In this document: one piece after another, positions 52,717 through 61,146 of the stretch
Layout: every line of letters begins with the position of its first letter
Numbering within the stretch: position 1 is the stretch's first letter
NCBI GenBank assembly: GCA_050953445.1
Contig: JBMNMS010000002.1
Span: 124,001-188,000, forward strand
DNA length: 64,000 nt
Origin: JBMNMS01 sp050953445
GTDB taxonomy: Bacteria; Bacillota; Clostridia; Peptostreptococcales; Anaerovoracaceae
Reading direction: 5' to 3'
Position numbers and translations under genes: made by a program
The notes under the pieces: model-generated
Database searches by the model: none
What the model was told of the DNA's origin: nothing
What the model saw: only the letters and a program-made list of their open reading frames with translations

Positions 52717-54804
52717 ATGAGCAGCAAATCCCTGGTAATTGTAGAATCACCATCAAAGGGTAAGACGATAGGGAAATTCTTAGGGTCAAAATATAAAGTT
52801 ATAGCATCAGTAGGACATGTGCGGGATCTACCTAAGAGTAAGTTGGGAATAGATATCGAAAACAATTATGAGCCAAACTATATTTCGATTCGAGGCAAAG
52901 GCGATATTATCAAAAGTTTAAAAAAAGAAGCCAAGAATGCATCCAGAGTATATCTGGCAACGGACCCTGATCGTGAGGGGGAAGCGATTTCATGGCATAT
53001 TGCCCATTTGCTGGGAATGGACATAAAGGAGCCATGCAGAATAGTATTTAACGAGATAACCAAAACATCTATACGAAATGCGGTAAAAAACCCTAGACCG
53101 ATAGATGAAAAACTTGTAGACGCTCAGCAGGCCAGGAGAATTTTGGACAGGCTTGTGGGTTATCAAATAAGCCCCCTTCTTTGGAGAAAGATAAGAAAGG
53201 GACTTTCGGCAGGACGGGTGCAGTCGGCGGCCCTAAAGATGATTTGCGATAGGGAAAAGAGCATTTTAGCCTTTGTTCCCGAGGAATACTGGGTGATAAA
53301 TGCTCTATTGGAGAAGGTAGAGGAAGGCAAGAAAAAGTCAAAGCAATTCAGCGCAAAACTAACGGATTATAAGGGTAAAAAGGTTAAGGTAGAAAATCAA
53401 GAAGAGGCGGATGGGTTGCTGGCAGGCATTGACCCTTCTTCTTTTATTGTAAAGTCTTTAGAGGAAAGAGAAAAAACGAGAAGACCCTATCCCCCTTTTA
53501 CCACCAGCAGTATGCAACAGGAGGCTTCAACCAGGTTGGGGTTTCAAACGCGCAAAACTATGCTGGTAGCCCAGCAATTATATGAAGGGATAGATGTTAA
53601 AGGGCATGGGACAGTAGGATTAGTAACATATATTCGTACGGATTCGGTGAGAATCTCCGATGAGGCACGGGGGAGTCTGGCCCAGTATATAGAAACCAAT
53701 TTTACGAAGGCATATTTAGGAAACCATGTATATGCTAATAAGAAAAAGGCAACCCAGGATGCCCATGAGGCCATTAGACCCAGCGACGTCAGTTTGCATC
53801 CTGACGAAATCAAGGATTCCCTGACCAAGGAACAGTATGGCCTTTATAAGTTAATATGGGCTCGTTTCGTGGCCAGTGGAATGGCGCCTGCCGTTTATGA
53901 TAATACAGCAGCAGAGATTGAAAATGGAGACTACCTTTTCAGAGCTACGGGCAGTCGTGTAAAATTCGACGGATTTCTCAAAGTATATAGGGATTCTAAG
54001 GAGTCAGACAATGGTGAGGGGCAGAAAATGCTTCCAAAATTGTCCATTGGGGAAAAGTTAAACCTAATAGATATAATGGGTGAACAAAACTTCACCCAGC
54101 CTCCTTCTCGATTCACAGAGGCCTCGTTGGTCAAGGAATTGGAGGAGAGGGGGATTGGGCGTCCCAGCACCTATGCACCAATAATGGGAACCCTCATTGA
54201 AAGAAAATATGTAACGAGAAGCAAAAGAGTTTTAACTCCTACTGAATTAGGGTTTTTAGTTACAGATTTAATGGAGAAGTATTTTAAGGAGATTGTAGAT
54301 GCGGACTTTACGGCAAACTTGGAGGACAGACTGGATGATATTGAGGTAAACAATGAGGATTGGAAGGGAATAGTTGATGAATTCTATAAGATTTTAAAGC
54401 AGGAATTGGAAGTGGCAGATAGAGAAATAGAAAAAATCAAAATAGAGGATGAATTGACTGATGAAGTTTGTGAGCTTTGTGGAAAACCTATGGTGATTAA
54501 ACAGGGGAGATATGGGGAGTTTTTAGCATGCAGCGGTTATCCTGATTGCAGAAACACAAAGACCATGTTAAAGAAAATAGGCGTGGAGTGTCCCAAATGC
54601 GGTAAGGATATTGTGGCTAGAAAAAGCAAGACAGGCAGGTTGTTCTATGGATGCAGCGGTTATCCCGAGTGTGATCAAGCTTTTTGGAATCGACCCGTGA
54701 ACAAGTCTTGCCCTAAATGCGGAGCATTATTAACTATTAAAGGTGCAAAGAACAAAAGTCTGATATGCTCGAATTCGGAATGCGGGCATACGGAAGAAGA
54801 ATGA
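52717..54804 (+). CDS. topA: DNA topoisomerase I
   Basis: The 695-residue type IA topoisomerase relaxes negative supercoils. TOPRIM is at the N-terminus (VIVESPSKGKTIGKFLG; TDPDREGEAISWHIA), the active-site tyrosine is in VTYIRTDSVRISDEA, and ETH-like blocks follow. The C-terminus has three four-cysteine zinc ribbons (CELCGKP.../CPKCGKD.../CPKCGAL...). AAGGAGG seven bases upstream favours ATG 52717 over the TTG before it. hslV follows within 62 bases. Confidence 0.97.
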   Translation: MSSKSLVIVESPSKGKTIGKFLGSKYKVIASVGHVRDLPKSKLGIDIENNYEPNYISIRGKGDIIKSLKKEAKNASRVYLATDPDREGEAISWHIAHLLGMDIKEPCRIVFNEITKTSIRNAVKNPRPIDEKLVDAQQARRILDRLVGYQISPLLWRKIRKGLSAGRVQSAALKMICDREKSILAFVPEEYWVINALLEKVEEGKKKSKQFSAKLTDYKGKKVKVENQEEADGLLAGIDPSSFIVKSLEEREKTRRPYPPFTTSSMQQEASTRLGFQTRKTMLVAQQLYEGIDVKGHGTVGLVTYIRTDSVRISDEARGSLAQYIETNFTKAYLGNHVYANKKKATQDAHEAIRPSDVSLHPDEIKDSLTKEQYGLYKLIWARFVASGMAPAVYDNTAAEIENGDYLFRATGSRVKFDGFLKVYRDSKESDNGEGQKMLPKLSIGEKLNLIDIMGEQNFTQPPSRFTEASLVKELEERGIGRPSTYAPIMGTLIERKYVTRSKRVLTPTELGFLVTDLMEKYFKEIVDADFTANLEDRLDDIEVNNEDWKGIVDEFYKILKQELEVADREIEKIKIEDELTDEVCELCGKPMVIKQGRYGEFLACSGYPDCRNTKTMLKKIGVECPKCGKDIVARKSKTGRLFYGCSGYPECDQAFWNRPVNKSCPKCGALLTIKGAKNKSLICSNSECGHTEEE

Positions 54805-54865
54805 GAAGAAGAGTAAAATGAACAATCAGTTGGCGGATAGCCTTGAAAGCTTGGAGGTAAAAGGA

Positions 54866-55405
54866 ATGGGAACTTTTCATGCAACTACTATCGTAGCTGT
54901 CAAAAGGGAAGATGGACAGGTTTGTATCGGCGGTGATGGCCAGGTTACCATGGGGCAAACAGCCATAATGAAGCATACTGCAAAAAAGGTACGTAAAATT
55001 TATAAAAACACTGTAATCACAGGTTTTGCGGGTTCCGTTGCCGATGCCTTTACATTGACAGAAAAATTTGAGAAAAAGTTGGAGGAGCATGGTGGCAATT
55101 TAAAAAGGGCTGCTGTAGCTTTGGCACAGACTTGGAGATCCGATAAGATAATGAGAAATCTGGAGGCCTTAATGCTTGCGGCGGATAAGGAAAGCCTCCT
55201 TTTGATTTCCGGTAACGGCGAGGTGATAGAGCCAGACGAAAATTTCATAGCAATTGGATCAGGGGGCAACTATGCCCATGCTGCCGCAAAAGCTCTATAT
55301 TATCATACGGATATGACGGCGGAAGAAATAGTTCATGAGGCCCTTACCATTGCCGCCTCCATATGCGTATTTACTAACAGCAATATAACCATAGAGAAGC
55401 TGTAA
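54866..55405 (+). CDS. hslV: HslV protease subunit (CodW)
   Basis: The 179-residue proteolytic subunit of the HslUV (ClpYQ) complex has ATTIVAVKREDG, GGDGQVTMGQT, ITGFAGSVADAF and a GSGGNYAHAAAKAL block. ATG 54866 is chosen for GGAGG eight bases upstream and the normal length; the ATG at 54818 would add 16 residues. The catalytic Thr aligned with E. coli Thr1 is residue 7, so five residues (GTFHA) precede it, as in B. subtilis CodW, which uses an N-terminal serine. Here no Ser is in that position. Confidence 0.93.
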   Translation: MGTFHATTIVAVKREDGQVCIGGDGQVTMGQTAIMKHTAKKVRKIYKNTVITGFAGSVADAFTLTEKFEKKLEEHGGNLKRAAVALAQTWRSDKIMRNLEALMLAADKESLLLISGNGEVIEPDENFIAIGSGGNYAHAAAKALYYHTDMTAEEIVHEALTIAASICVFTNSNITIEKL

Positions 55406-55423
55406 GGAAAGGAAGTTCAGAAA

Positions 55424-56854
55424 ATGGGAAGATTATATGAAATGACACCCAAGGAAATCGTAGGGGAACTGGATAAATATATTATAGGTCAGGATCAAGC
55501 AAAAAAATCCGTCGCTATTGCCCTTAGGAATCGTTATAGAAGAAGTCTTTTGCCTGAAGAGATGCGGGAAGAAATAACGCCTAAGAACATATTGATGATG
55601 GGTCCCACAGGGGTTGGTAAGACGGAAATCGCCAGAAGGATATCAAGGTTGATGGACGCACCATTTGTTAAGGTTGAAGCCACGAAATTTACTGAGGTTG
55701 GATATGTTGGAAGAGATGTGGACTCCATGGTAAGAGATTTAGTGGAGGCATCCATACGCATTACAAAGCAAAACAGGTTGCAGGAGAAATACTCCATTGC
55801 CGAGGAAATTGCGGAAGAGAAAATCATAGAGGCTATCATCCCTGGAAAAAAGAAGCCCTCGCAAAACACCGGTGTCAGAGGACCTTTTGATTTTATTATG
55901 GGGGGAGCTTTTCAAGGGCCAAAGAGCATGGCGTCAACTCAGGAGGAAAAAGGAGATAAAGGGGATGATGCGGGGCAGGTTGAGCTGGCCAGAGAACAGG
56001 TGAAACAGCAGCTTAAGGATGGGTTGCTGGAGGAACAGTTTATTGAAATAGACGTTATTGAAAGTTCCAGGGGGAATCAGCTTGATTTGGGAAATGAGGA
56101 AATGAGTATTGCTATCGGAAGCATTTTCGGTAATATGATGCCCACAAAGTCGAAAAAGAAAAAGGTAAGGGTTAAGGATGCAAGGAAAATATTAAGGGAG
56201 CAAGAGGCACAGAACTTAATCGACATGGATCAGGTCACCACTGAAGCCTTGGAAAACGCAGAACAAAATGGGATCATCTTTATAGATGAAATTGACAAGA
56301 TAGCATCCACATCGGGATACAAGGCGGGGGCCGATGTGTCCAGGGAAGGGGTGCAAAGGGATATACTTCCCATAGTTGAGGGGAGCGTAGTTAACACGAA
56401 ATACGGGCCTGTTAAAACCGATCATATTTTATTCATCGGTGCCGGAGCTTTTCATACTGCCAAACCTACCGATTTGATTCCTGAACTCCAGGGCAGATTT
56501 CCTATACGGGTTGAGCTTGAAAATTTAACAAAGGAGGCCTTTATTAAAATTTTGACGGTACCGGAAAATGCTCTGCTTAAACAGCACAAAATGTTGTTGG
56601 AGACGGAAGGGGTCAAGGTAGACTTTACAGACAAGGCTGTTGAGGAAATCGCCACCATGGCATTTATAACAAATGAACAGACAGAGAATATCGGTGCCAG
56701 ACGCCTTCACACAATAATGGAGAAACTTTTGGAGGATATATCATTTGAGATTCCTGAAATGACTGAAGAGTCCATAATAATCGATGAAGATTATGTCAAG
56801 GAGAAATTCATAGATCGAATTCATGCCTACGATGTGGATCGCTTTATCTTGTAA
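55424..56854 (+). CDS. hslU: HslU ATPase subunit (CodX)
   Basis: The 476-residue AAA+ unfoldase of the HslUV protease has Walker A GPTGVGKT (60-67), GYVGRDVDSMVRDLVEASI, a long I domain (about 105-245), Walker B GIIFIDEIDKIA and sensor-2 GARRLHTIMEKLLE. Its last residues VDRFIL form the family's C-terminal tail that inserts between HslV subunits. It starts 18 bases after hslV; in Firmicutes codY commonly follows, as here. Confidence 0.97.
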   Translation: MGRLYEMTPKEIVGELDKYIIGQDQAKKSVAIALRNRYRRSLLPEEMREEITPKNILMMGPTGVGKTEIARRISRLMDAPFVKVEATKFTEVGYVGRDVDSMVRDLVEASIRITKQNRLQEKYSIAEEIAEEKIIEAIIPGKKKPSQNTGVRGPFDFIMGGAFQGPKSMASTQEEKGDKGDDAGQVELAREQVKQQLKDGLLEEQFIEIDVIESSRGNQLDLGNEEMSIAIGSIFGNMMPTKSKKKKVRVKDARKILREQEAQNLIDMDQVTTEALENAEQNGIIFIDEIDKIASTSGYKAGADVSREGVQRDILPIVEGSVVNTKYGPVKTDHILFIGAGAFHTAKPTDLIPELQGRFPIRVELENLTKEAFIKILTVPENALLKQHKMLLETEGVKVDFTDKAVEEIATMAFITNEQTENIGARRLHTIMEKLLEDISFEIPEMTEESIIIDEDYVKEKFIDRIHAYDVDRFIL

Positions 56855-56906
56855 GTAAAGACTGAACTAAATATTTTCAAATATTTTGAAATGTCTAAAA
56901 AATCTA

Positions 56907-56935
56907 TTCTCATAGTATGAATAATAGGGTATAAT
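56907..56935 (+). promoter_or_regulatory. Promoter of codY
   Basis: TTCTCA at 56907-56912, 17 bases, perfect TATAAT at 56930-56935. Just upstream at 56870-56893 is an AT-rich near-palindrome (ATTTTCAAATATTTTGAAAT) resembling a degenerate CodY box, which would fit autoregulation. Confidence 0.55.
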
Positions 56936-56973
56936 AGCATGTAACCAATTGGAATGATATGGAGGAATATGGA

Positions 56974-57753
56974 ATGTCAGGTAGCATGCTTGAAAAGGTT
57001 AGGAAGTTGAATTGGGTTTTACAAGAAAGCTCTACGGGTATGTTTTCTGTGGATGATTTATGCGAAATATTGAGCGAATTGATGGATGCCAATGTGTATA
57101 TTGTAAACCGGAAGGGAAAGGTCATCGGTGTACATTATACAATAAGATCGGATAGTGCAACCATTACAGACCCGGAGACGGGGATGGAGAAGTTCCCCAA
57201 TGAGTACAACGAAGCTCTATTGAAGGTGCGGGAGACTCAGGCCAACTTGACGGCGGAAGAAGCTTTAAAAATATTCAAATATGATTACGATACCTATGAT
57301 AAACTTCATACGATTATACCTATAAAAGGAGGAGGTCAAAGGCTGGGGACACTTATCGCCACAAGATACAGCCCGGATTTTGGAGATGATGATCTTATCC
57401 TGGGGGAATATGGTGCCACCGTTGTCGGGTTGGAGATTCAAAGACGAAAAACGATCCAAATTGAGGAGGAAGCACGGAAGAGGGCAGTGGTACAGATGGC
57501 CATAGGAACCCTGTCATATTCTGAAATAGAGGCCATAAGGCAAATTTTCAATGAGCTTAAGGGTTCGGAAGGACTTTTAGTGGCAAGCAAAATTGCTGAC
57601 AGGTCGGGAATAACCAGGTCTGTAATAGTAAATGCATTAAGGAAGTTAGAAAGCGCCGGTGTAATTGAAACCAGATCCTTGGGAATGAAAGGAACTCATA
57701 TAAAGATATTGAACAATAACTTTATGGGAGAACTGGAAAAGATGGAGATGTAA
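56974..57753 (+). CDS. codY: GTP- and branched-chain amino acid-sensing global repressor
   Basis: The 259-residue CodY, the usual length, has an N-terminal GAF domain binding isoleucine/valine (MLEKVRKLNWVLQ, then RGKVIGVHY-like NRKGKVIGVHYT) and a C-terminal winged helix (ASKIADRSGITRSVIVNALR) that binds operator DNA. It represses transition-phase and amino acid genes in low-GC Firmicutes. GGAGG eight bases before ATG 56974 decides the start; the upstream ATG at 56959 has no ribosome-binding site. Confidence 0.97.
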   Translation: MSGSMLEKVRKLNWVLQESSTGMFSVDDLCEILSELMDANVYIVNRKGKVIGVHYTIRSDSATITDPETGMEKFPNEYNEALLKVRETQANLTAEEALKIFKYDYDTYDKLHTIIPIKGGGQRLGTLIATRYSPDFGDDDLILGEYGATVVGLEIQRRKTIQIEEEARKRAVVQMAIGTLSYSEIEAIRQIFNELKGSEGLLVASKIADRSGITRSVIVNALRKLESAGVIETRSLGMKGTHIKILNNNFMGELEKMEM

Positions 57754-57766
57754 TCTATATACACAA

Positions 57767-57808
57767 AAGCCCCCTTCGAAACATATAATGTGACGATGGG
57801 GGTTTTTA
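57767..57808 (+). terminator. Terminator behind codY, overlapping the yunB start region
   Basis: AAAGCCCCC pairs with GGGGGTTTTT across a loop of about 20 bases, ending in TTTTT. The loop contains CATATAATG, which may be the -10 element of the yunB promoter. Confidence 0.65.
57782..57789 (+). promoter_or_regulatory. Possible sigma-E -10 element for yunB
   Basis: CATATAAT fits the sigma-E -10 pattern CATAnAnT. A CTATATACA lies upstream, but its spacing is several bases longer than usual, so the -35 is doubtful. yunB is a sigma-E gene in B. subtilis. Confidence 0.3.
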
Positions 57809-57810
57809 AA

Positions 57811-58470
57811 GTGGGGTCAAAGAGACGGCTGAAAATTAGAGGGTTTATTTTTCTCATTGGGATTTTGATTTTTATCGGGTACGGCATTATCTACACTACC
57901 CGTGTAATACAACCTGCGCTCAAGGAAATAGGGCAGGTGGCAGCACGAGGCATCATTACGGAACTGACGGCGGAAGCGGTTAAAACTACCTTTATTGGTG
58001 AAAAGGAAATAGAGGATATTTTGGAAATCAGGAAGGATGATTCGGGGAAGATTACCATGGTAAGCACAAACGGGGTTGCGATTTCAAAAATGGGATCAGC
58101 GTTAGGTGAGAGTATGCAACAAAAAATGCTGGCATTAGAGCCGAAAAGGATCAAAATACCTTTGGGAAGCATTTTTGCCAGTGCATTATTCTCCCAGACG
58201 GGTCCGGATATTAAAATAAAAGTGGAGCCTTTGGGTGTGGCTAAGGTTACAGTTGCTACACGTTTTGAAGAGAGAGGGATTAACCAGACAAAGTATAAGG
58301 TATTGGTGAAGGTGGGAAGCGATGTGCGAGTATTAGCACCTTTTTCAAAAAGTGAAATTAAAGTGAATAATGAATATCTGATAGCTGAAGTGGTTATAGT
58401 TGGTGATGTGCCCGGAACCTATGTGATTACCACAAAGGAGGACCTTTTGGATGCTATCAGTCTTGATTAA
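57811..58470 (+). CDS. yunB: Sporulation protein YunB
   Basis: The 219-residue protein has an N-terminal membrane helix (about 9-30) and a large outside domain matching YunB: ISKMGSALGESMQQKM-type residues, KIPLGSIFASALFSQTGPDIKIKV, GINQTKYKVLVKV and VIVGDVPGTYV. In B. subtilis yunB is a mother-cell (sigma-E) gene needed for normal sporulation. GTG 57811, preceded by GGGGG eight bases upstream, is preferred over the GTG at 57790 and ATG at 57796, because those lie inside the codY terminator. Confidence 0.88.
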   Translation: MGSKRRLKIRGFIFLIGILIFIGYGIIYTTRVIQPALKEIGQVAARGIITELTAEAVKTTFIGEKEIEDILEIRKDDSGKITMVSTNGVAISKMGSALGESMQQKMLALEPKRIKIPLGSIFASALFSQTGPDIKIKVEPLGVAKVTVATRFEERGINQTKYKVLVKVGSDVRVLAPFSKSEIKVNNEYLIAEVVIVGDVPGTYVITTKEDLLDAISLD

Positions 58471-58474
58471 ACGA

Positions 58475-58503
58475 TGGAAACATATCATTAAAACTGGTAT
58501 AAT
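58475..58503 (+). promoter_or_regulatory. Promoter of hflX placing the start at the ATG
   Basis: TGGAAA (58475-58480), 17 bases, TGG-TATAAT (58498-58503), an extended -10. The +1 base seven bases on is the A of the ATG at 58510. Confidence 0.6.
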
Positions 58504-58509
58504 AACCAT

Positions 58510-59820
58510 ATGATAAGCTTTGATGAAAACAATAACATAATACGAGGTGAAAAATACACGGCGGTTTTAGTAGGTGTCCAGACTGCCGGGGATATTTCTC
58601 ATGGAATGGAGGAGCTATCGGGCTTAGCAGAGGCTGCCGGCATTACAGTGGCGGGACAAATGATTCAGGTTTTGGAGAGACCTGTGGCGGCAACCTATAT
58701 CGGCAGTGGCAAGGTCGAGGAGTTGGCTTCCTTATGTGCCGCCTTGGAAGCTGATATGGTAATCTTCAATGATGAACTTTCAGGCATACAGATACGAAAT
58801 TTAGAGAAGGTTCTTTCTCTTGAAATTGTGGACAGAACCATGTTGATATTGGACATATTTGCAAATCGCGCAATATCCAAGGAGGGGAAATTACAGGTGG
58901 AGTTAGCTCAACTCCAATACAAATTACCAAGACTTGTGGGTTTGGGAAAATCCATGTCACGCCAAAGGGGCGGCATAGGAACAAGACGGGGGCCAGGAGA
59001 AAAAAAGTTAGAAACTGACAGAAGGCATATAATACGCCGGATAGACGATATTAAAAGGGAATTGAAGGAGGTAAAGGGTATACGCAATACCCAAAGATCT
59101 CAGCGGATGAAAAGCGGATTACCCCTTGTGGCGTTGGTAGGGTATACTAACTCGGGAAAATCTGCCGTAATGAATTACTTTTTAAAGGGTGTGGATAGGG
59201 GTGATAAAACCGTTAAGGAAGAGGACATGCTATTTGCTACCCTTGATACAGTTCAGCGACGTATTAAGCCGGAAAACGGGCAGGAATATATATTAATCGA
59301 TACCGTGGGTTTTGTGAGCAATTTGCCCCACGACCTTATAAATGCCTTTAAGGCTACATTGGAAGAAGTGATCTATGCAGATTTGCTTCTCCACATAACA
59401 GACGTATCCTTTGAGGATAATGACTTCCATATAAGTGTTACCCGGCAGGTGTTGGAGGAGATAGGAGCGGGGGACAAGGATCAGATTCTGGTATTTAATA
59501 AAGGGGATTTAATAGATCCTGAGCTGGCCCTGCAATTAAGCGGCAGGGATAGTATCTGTGTTTCTGCAAAATACGGCTACAACATGGACAGGCTGGCCCA
59601 TATGATTGCAAAAAAACTAAGTGGCGGGAGAATACCTATGGCTTTGATGATTCCCTATGACAGGGGTGATTTGGTGTCATATCTAAGAGAAAAATATCAG
59701 GTTAGGAATGTTAAACACCTTCAGGAAGGCACTTATTTGGAGGTGGAGGTGACAAGGGATGATCAAGGACGTTTAACAGGGTTCAGGGCTCAATGGGAGG
59801 ATGGCAATGATAAGATATAA
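58510..59820 (+). CDS. hflX: GTPase HflX
   Basis: The 436-residue ribosome-associated GTPase splits stalled or hibernating 70S ribosomes. The N-terminal domain has LERPVAATYIGSGKVEEL, VFNDELSG and QVELAQLQYKLPRL; the GTPase domain has GYTNSGKSAVMN (G1), DTVGFVSNLP (G3) and VFNKGD (G4). No ribosome-binding site lies before ATG 58510, although one is normal in this genome; the promoter puts the transcript start on the ATG itself. The next in-frame Met is 33 residues in and would lose the conserved start. The end overlaps the next gene by 14 bases. Confidence 0.95.
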   Translation: MISFDENNNIIRGEKYTAVLVGVQTAGDISHGMEELSGLAEAAGITVAGQMIQVLERPVAATYIGSGKVEELASLCAALEADMVIFNDELSGIQIRNLEKVLSLEIVDRTMLILDIFANRAISKEGKLQVELAQLQYKLPRLVGLGKSMSRQRGGIGTRRGPGEKKLETDRRHIIRRIDDIKRELKEVKGIRNTQRSQRMKSGLPLVALVGYTNSGKSAVMNYFLKGVDRGDKTVKEEDMLFATLDTVQRRIKPENGQEYILIDTVGFVSNLPHDLINAFKATLEEVIYADLLLHITDVSFEDNDFHISVTRQVLEEIGAGDKDQILVFNKGDLIDPELALQLSGRDSICVSAKYGYNMDRLAHMIAKKLSGGRIPMALMIPYDRGDLVSYLREKYQVRNVKHLQEGTYLEVEVTRDDQGRLTGFRAQWEDGNDKI

Positions 59821-60439
59821 GACTGTTTTGAAGGAGGCATCAATAGAGCAGATTATTGAAAAATCCCGCTTTATAGGTTATATTAAGCCCGTAGAAAGCA
59901 AGGAGGAGGCCGATGAGTTTTTTGCAGGCATAAGGCAGAGACACAAGGATGCTTCACATAATGTGCCGGCCTTTGTAATAGGAGAGCAAAGCAATTTACA
60001 ATGGGCCAGCGATGATGGTGAACCACAAGGCACATCAGGAGCCCCGATAGTTCAAATGTTGGTGAAAGAGGGGATTACTAATGTGGCCATAATGGTTACC
60101 CGTTATTTTGGAGGGATTAAACTGGGAACCGGGGGGCTGGTTCGCGCATATACAGGAATGGCCAAGGCTGCACTTGCTGAATCAGGTGTTTGTTACATGA
60201 AAGAGTTTATTGTGCTCAGAGTAAGGGTTGAGTACCCCCTTTATGGCAGGTTGCAGAACCTGGAAGGAAGCGGAGAATTTCAGATTTTAGACAGTGAATT
60301 TGAGGAAATGATTACCTTGGAATTGGCTATGGAACCGGAAAACCTTGAAAAGCTCAGAGGATTGTTGGGTGATCTTTCAGGTGGGGGGTATGAGGAGCTG
60401 GGGATTAAGGAAGTGCTAACAAAGGTTCCACTTTTATAA
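59807..60439 (+). CDS. YigZ/IMPACT-family protein
   Basis: The 210-residue protein has the IMPACT/UPF0029 domain with KSRFIGYIKPV, ASHNVPAFVIG, DDGEPQGTSGAP and VTRYFGGIKLGTGGLVRAY, and a small C-terminal domain of EF-G fold. The bacterial function is not established. GGGAGG six bases before ATG 59807 makes it more likely than the ATG at 59801. It overlaps hflX and shares its transcript. Confidence 0.92.
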   Translation: MIRYKTVLKEASIEQIIEKSRFIGYIKPVESKEEADEFFAGIRQRHKDASHNVPAFVIGEQSNLQWASDDGEPQGTSGAPIVQMLVKEGITNVAIMVTRYFGGIKLGTGGLVRAYTGMAKAALAESGVCYMKEFIVLRVRVEYPLYGRLQNLEGSGEFQILDSEFEEMITLELAMEPENLEKLRGLLGDLSGGGYEELGIKEVLTKVPLL

Positions 60440-60448
60440 TAATTATGA

Positions 60449-60477
60449 TTGACAAGGTTAAAAGCTTATGCTAAGAT
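60449..60477 (+). promoter_or_regulatory. First promoter of the tRNA cluster
   Basis: TTGACA at 60449-60454, 17 bases, TAAGAT at 60472-60477; 30 bases before tRNA-Asn. Confidence 0.65.
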
Positions 60478-60506
60478 AAAAATCGGCTTATCAAAAGCGT
60501 ATTTGT

Positions 60507-60581
60507 TCCGAGGTAGCTCAATGGTGGAGCAGGCGGCTGTTAACCGCAAGGTCGAGGGTTCGAGCCCCTCCCTCGGAGCCA
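60507..60581 (+). tRNA. tRNA-Asn (GTT)
   Basis: Acceptor TCCGAGG pairs with CCTCGGA, the discriminator is G and CCA is encoded. D arm AGCTC and T arm GGGTTCGAGCCC are normal. Anticodon GTT is at 60539-60541. First gene of the 16-tRNA cluster. Confidence 0.96.
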
Positions 60582-60614
60582 ATTTGAAGGGTCAAATTAT
60601 AAGGATATTTTCTC

Positions 60615-60643
60615 TTGACATTACATAGAAGATACTTTATAAT
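60615..60643 (+). promoter_or_regulatory. Second promoter of the tRNA cluster, full consensus
   Basis: A perfect TTGACA (60615-60620), 17 bases and a perfect TATAAT (60638-60643), between tRNA-Asn and tRNA-Val. The start near 60650 lies 31 bases before tRNA-Val. Confidence 0.8.
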
Positions 60644-60680
60644 CAATAAATGTGTCAGACAAATAATAATACGATTACCG

Positions 60681-60756
60681 GGGCGCATAGCTCAGCTGGG
60701 AGAGCACCTGCCTTACAAGCAGGGGGTCATAGGTTCGAGCCCTATTGCGCCCACCA
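60681..60756 (+). tRNA. tRNA-Val (TAC)
   Basis: Acceptor GGGCGCA/TGCGCCC, A discriminator and encoded CCA. Anticodon TAC at 60714-60716 reads GUA, the specifier codon proposed for the valS T-box. Confidence 0.96.
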
Positions 60757-60760
60757 AATT

Positions 60761-60837
60761 GGCCTGGTAGTTCAGTTGGTTAGAATGCCAGCCTGTCACG
60801 CTGGAGGTCGACGGTTCGAGCCCGTTCCAGGTCGCCA
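60761..60837 (+). tRNA. tRNA-Asp (GTC)
   Basis: Acceptor GGCCTGG/CCAGGTC (one G-U), G discriminator, CCA. Anticodon GTC at 60795-60797. Confidence 0.96.
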
Positions 60838-60862
60838 ACTTTTTAATATCGCAGGACGGCGA

Positions 60863-60937
60863 GCTGGCGTGGCTCAACGGAAGAGCAGCTGATTTGTAAT
60901 CAGCAGGTTGGGGGTTCGATTCCCTCCGCCAGCTCCA
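60863..60937 (+). tRNA. tRNA-Thr (TGT)
   Basis: Acceptor GCTGGCG/CGCCAGC, T discriminator, CCA. Anticodon TGT at 60895-60897 in a GCTGA/TCAGC stem. Confidence 0.96.
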
Positions 60938-60977
60938 CATTGAACCCTCCGGCGATAATTTTTTAGACTGACACCGG

Positions 60978-61062
60978 GGTGGGATGCCCGAGAGGCTAAA
61001 GGGGGCGGACTGTAAATCCGTTAGCTAAGCTTTCGATGGTTCGAATCCATCTCCCACCACCA
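60978..61062 (+). tRNA. tRNA-Tyr (GTA)
   Basis: 85 bases with a long variable arm, as expected for bacterial tRNA-Tyr. Acceptor GGTGGGA/TCCCACC, A discriminator, CCA. Anticodon GTA at 61012-61014. Confidence 0.96.
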
Positions 61063-61066
61063 ATAA

Positions 61067-61141
61067 GCGGAAGTGGCTCAGGGGTAGAGCATCGCCTTGC
61101 CAAGGCGAGGGTCGCGAGTTCGAATCTCGTCTTCCGCTCCA
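61067..61141 (+). tRNA. tRNA-Gly (GCC)
   Basis: Acceptor GCGGAAG/CTTCCGC, T discriminator, CCA. Anticodon GCC at 61099-61101 in a TCGCC/GGCGA stem. Confidence 0.96.
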
Positions 61142-61146
61142 TATAT

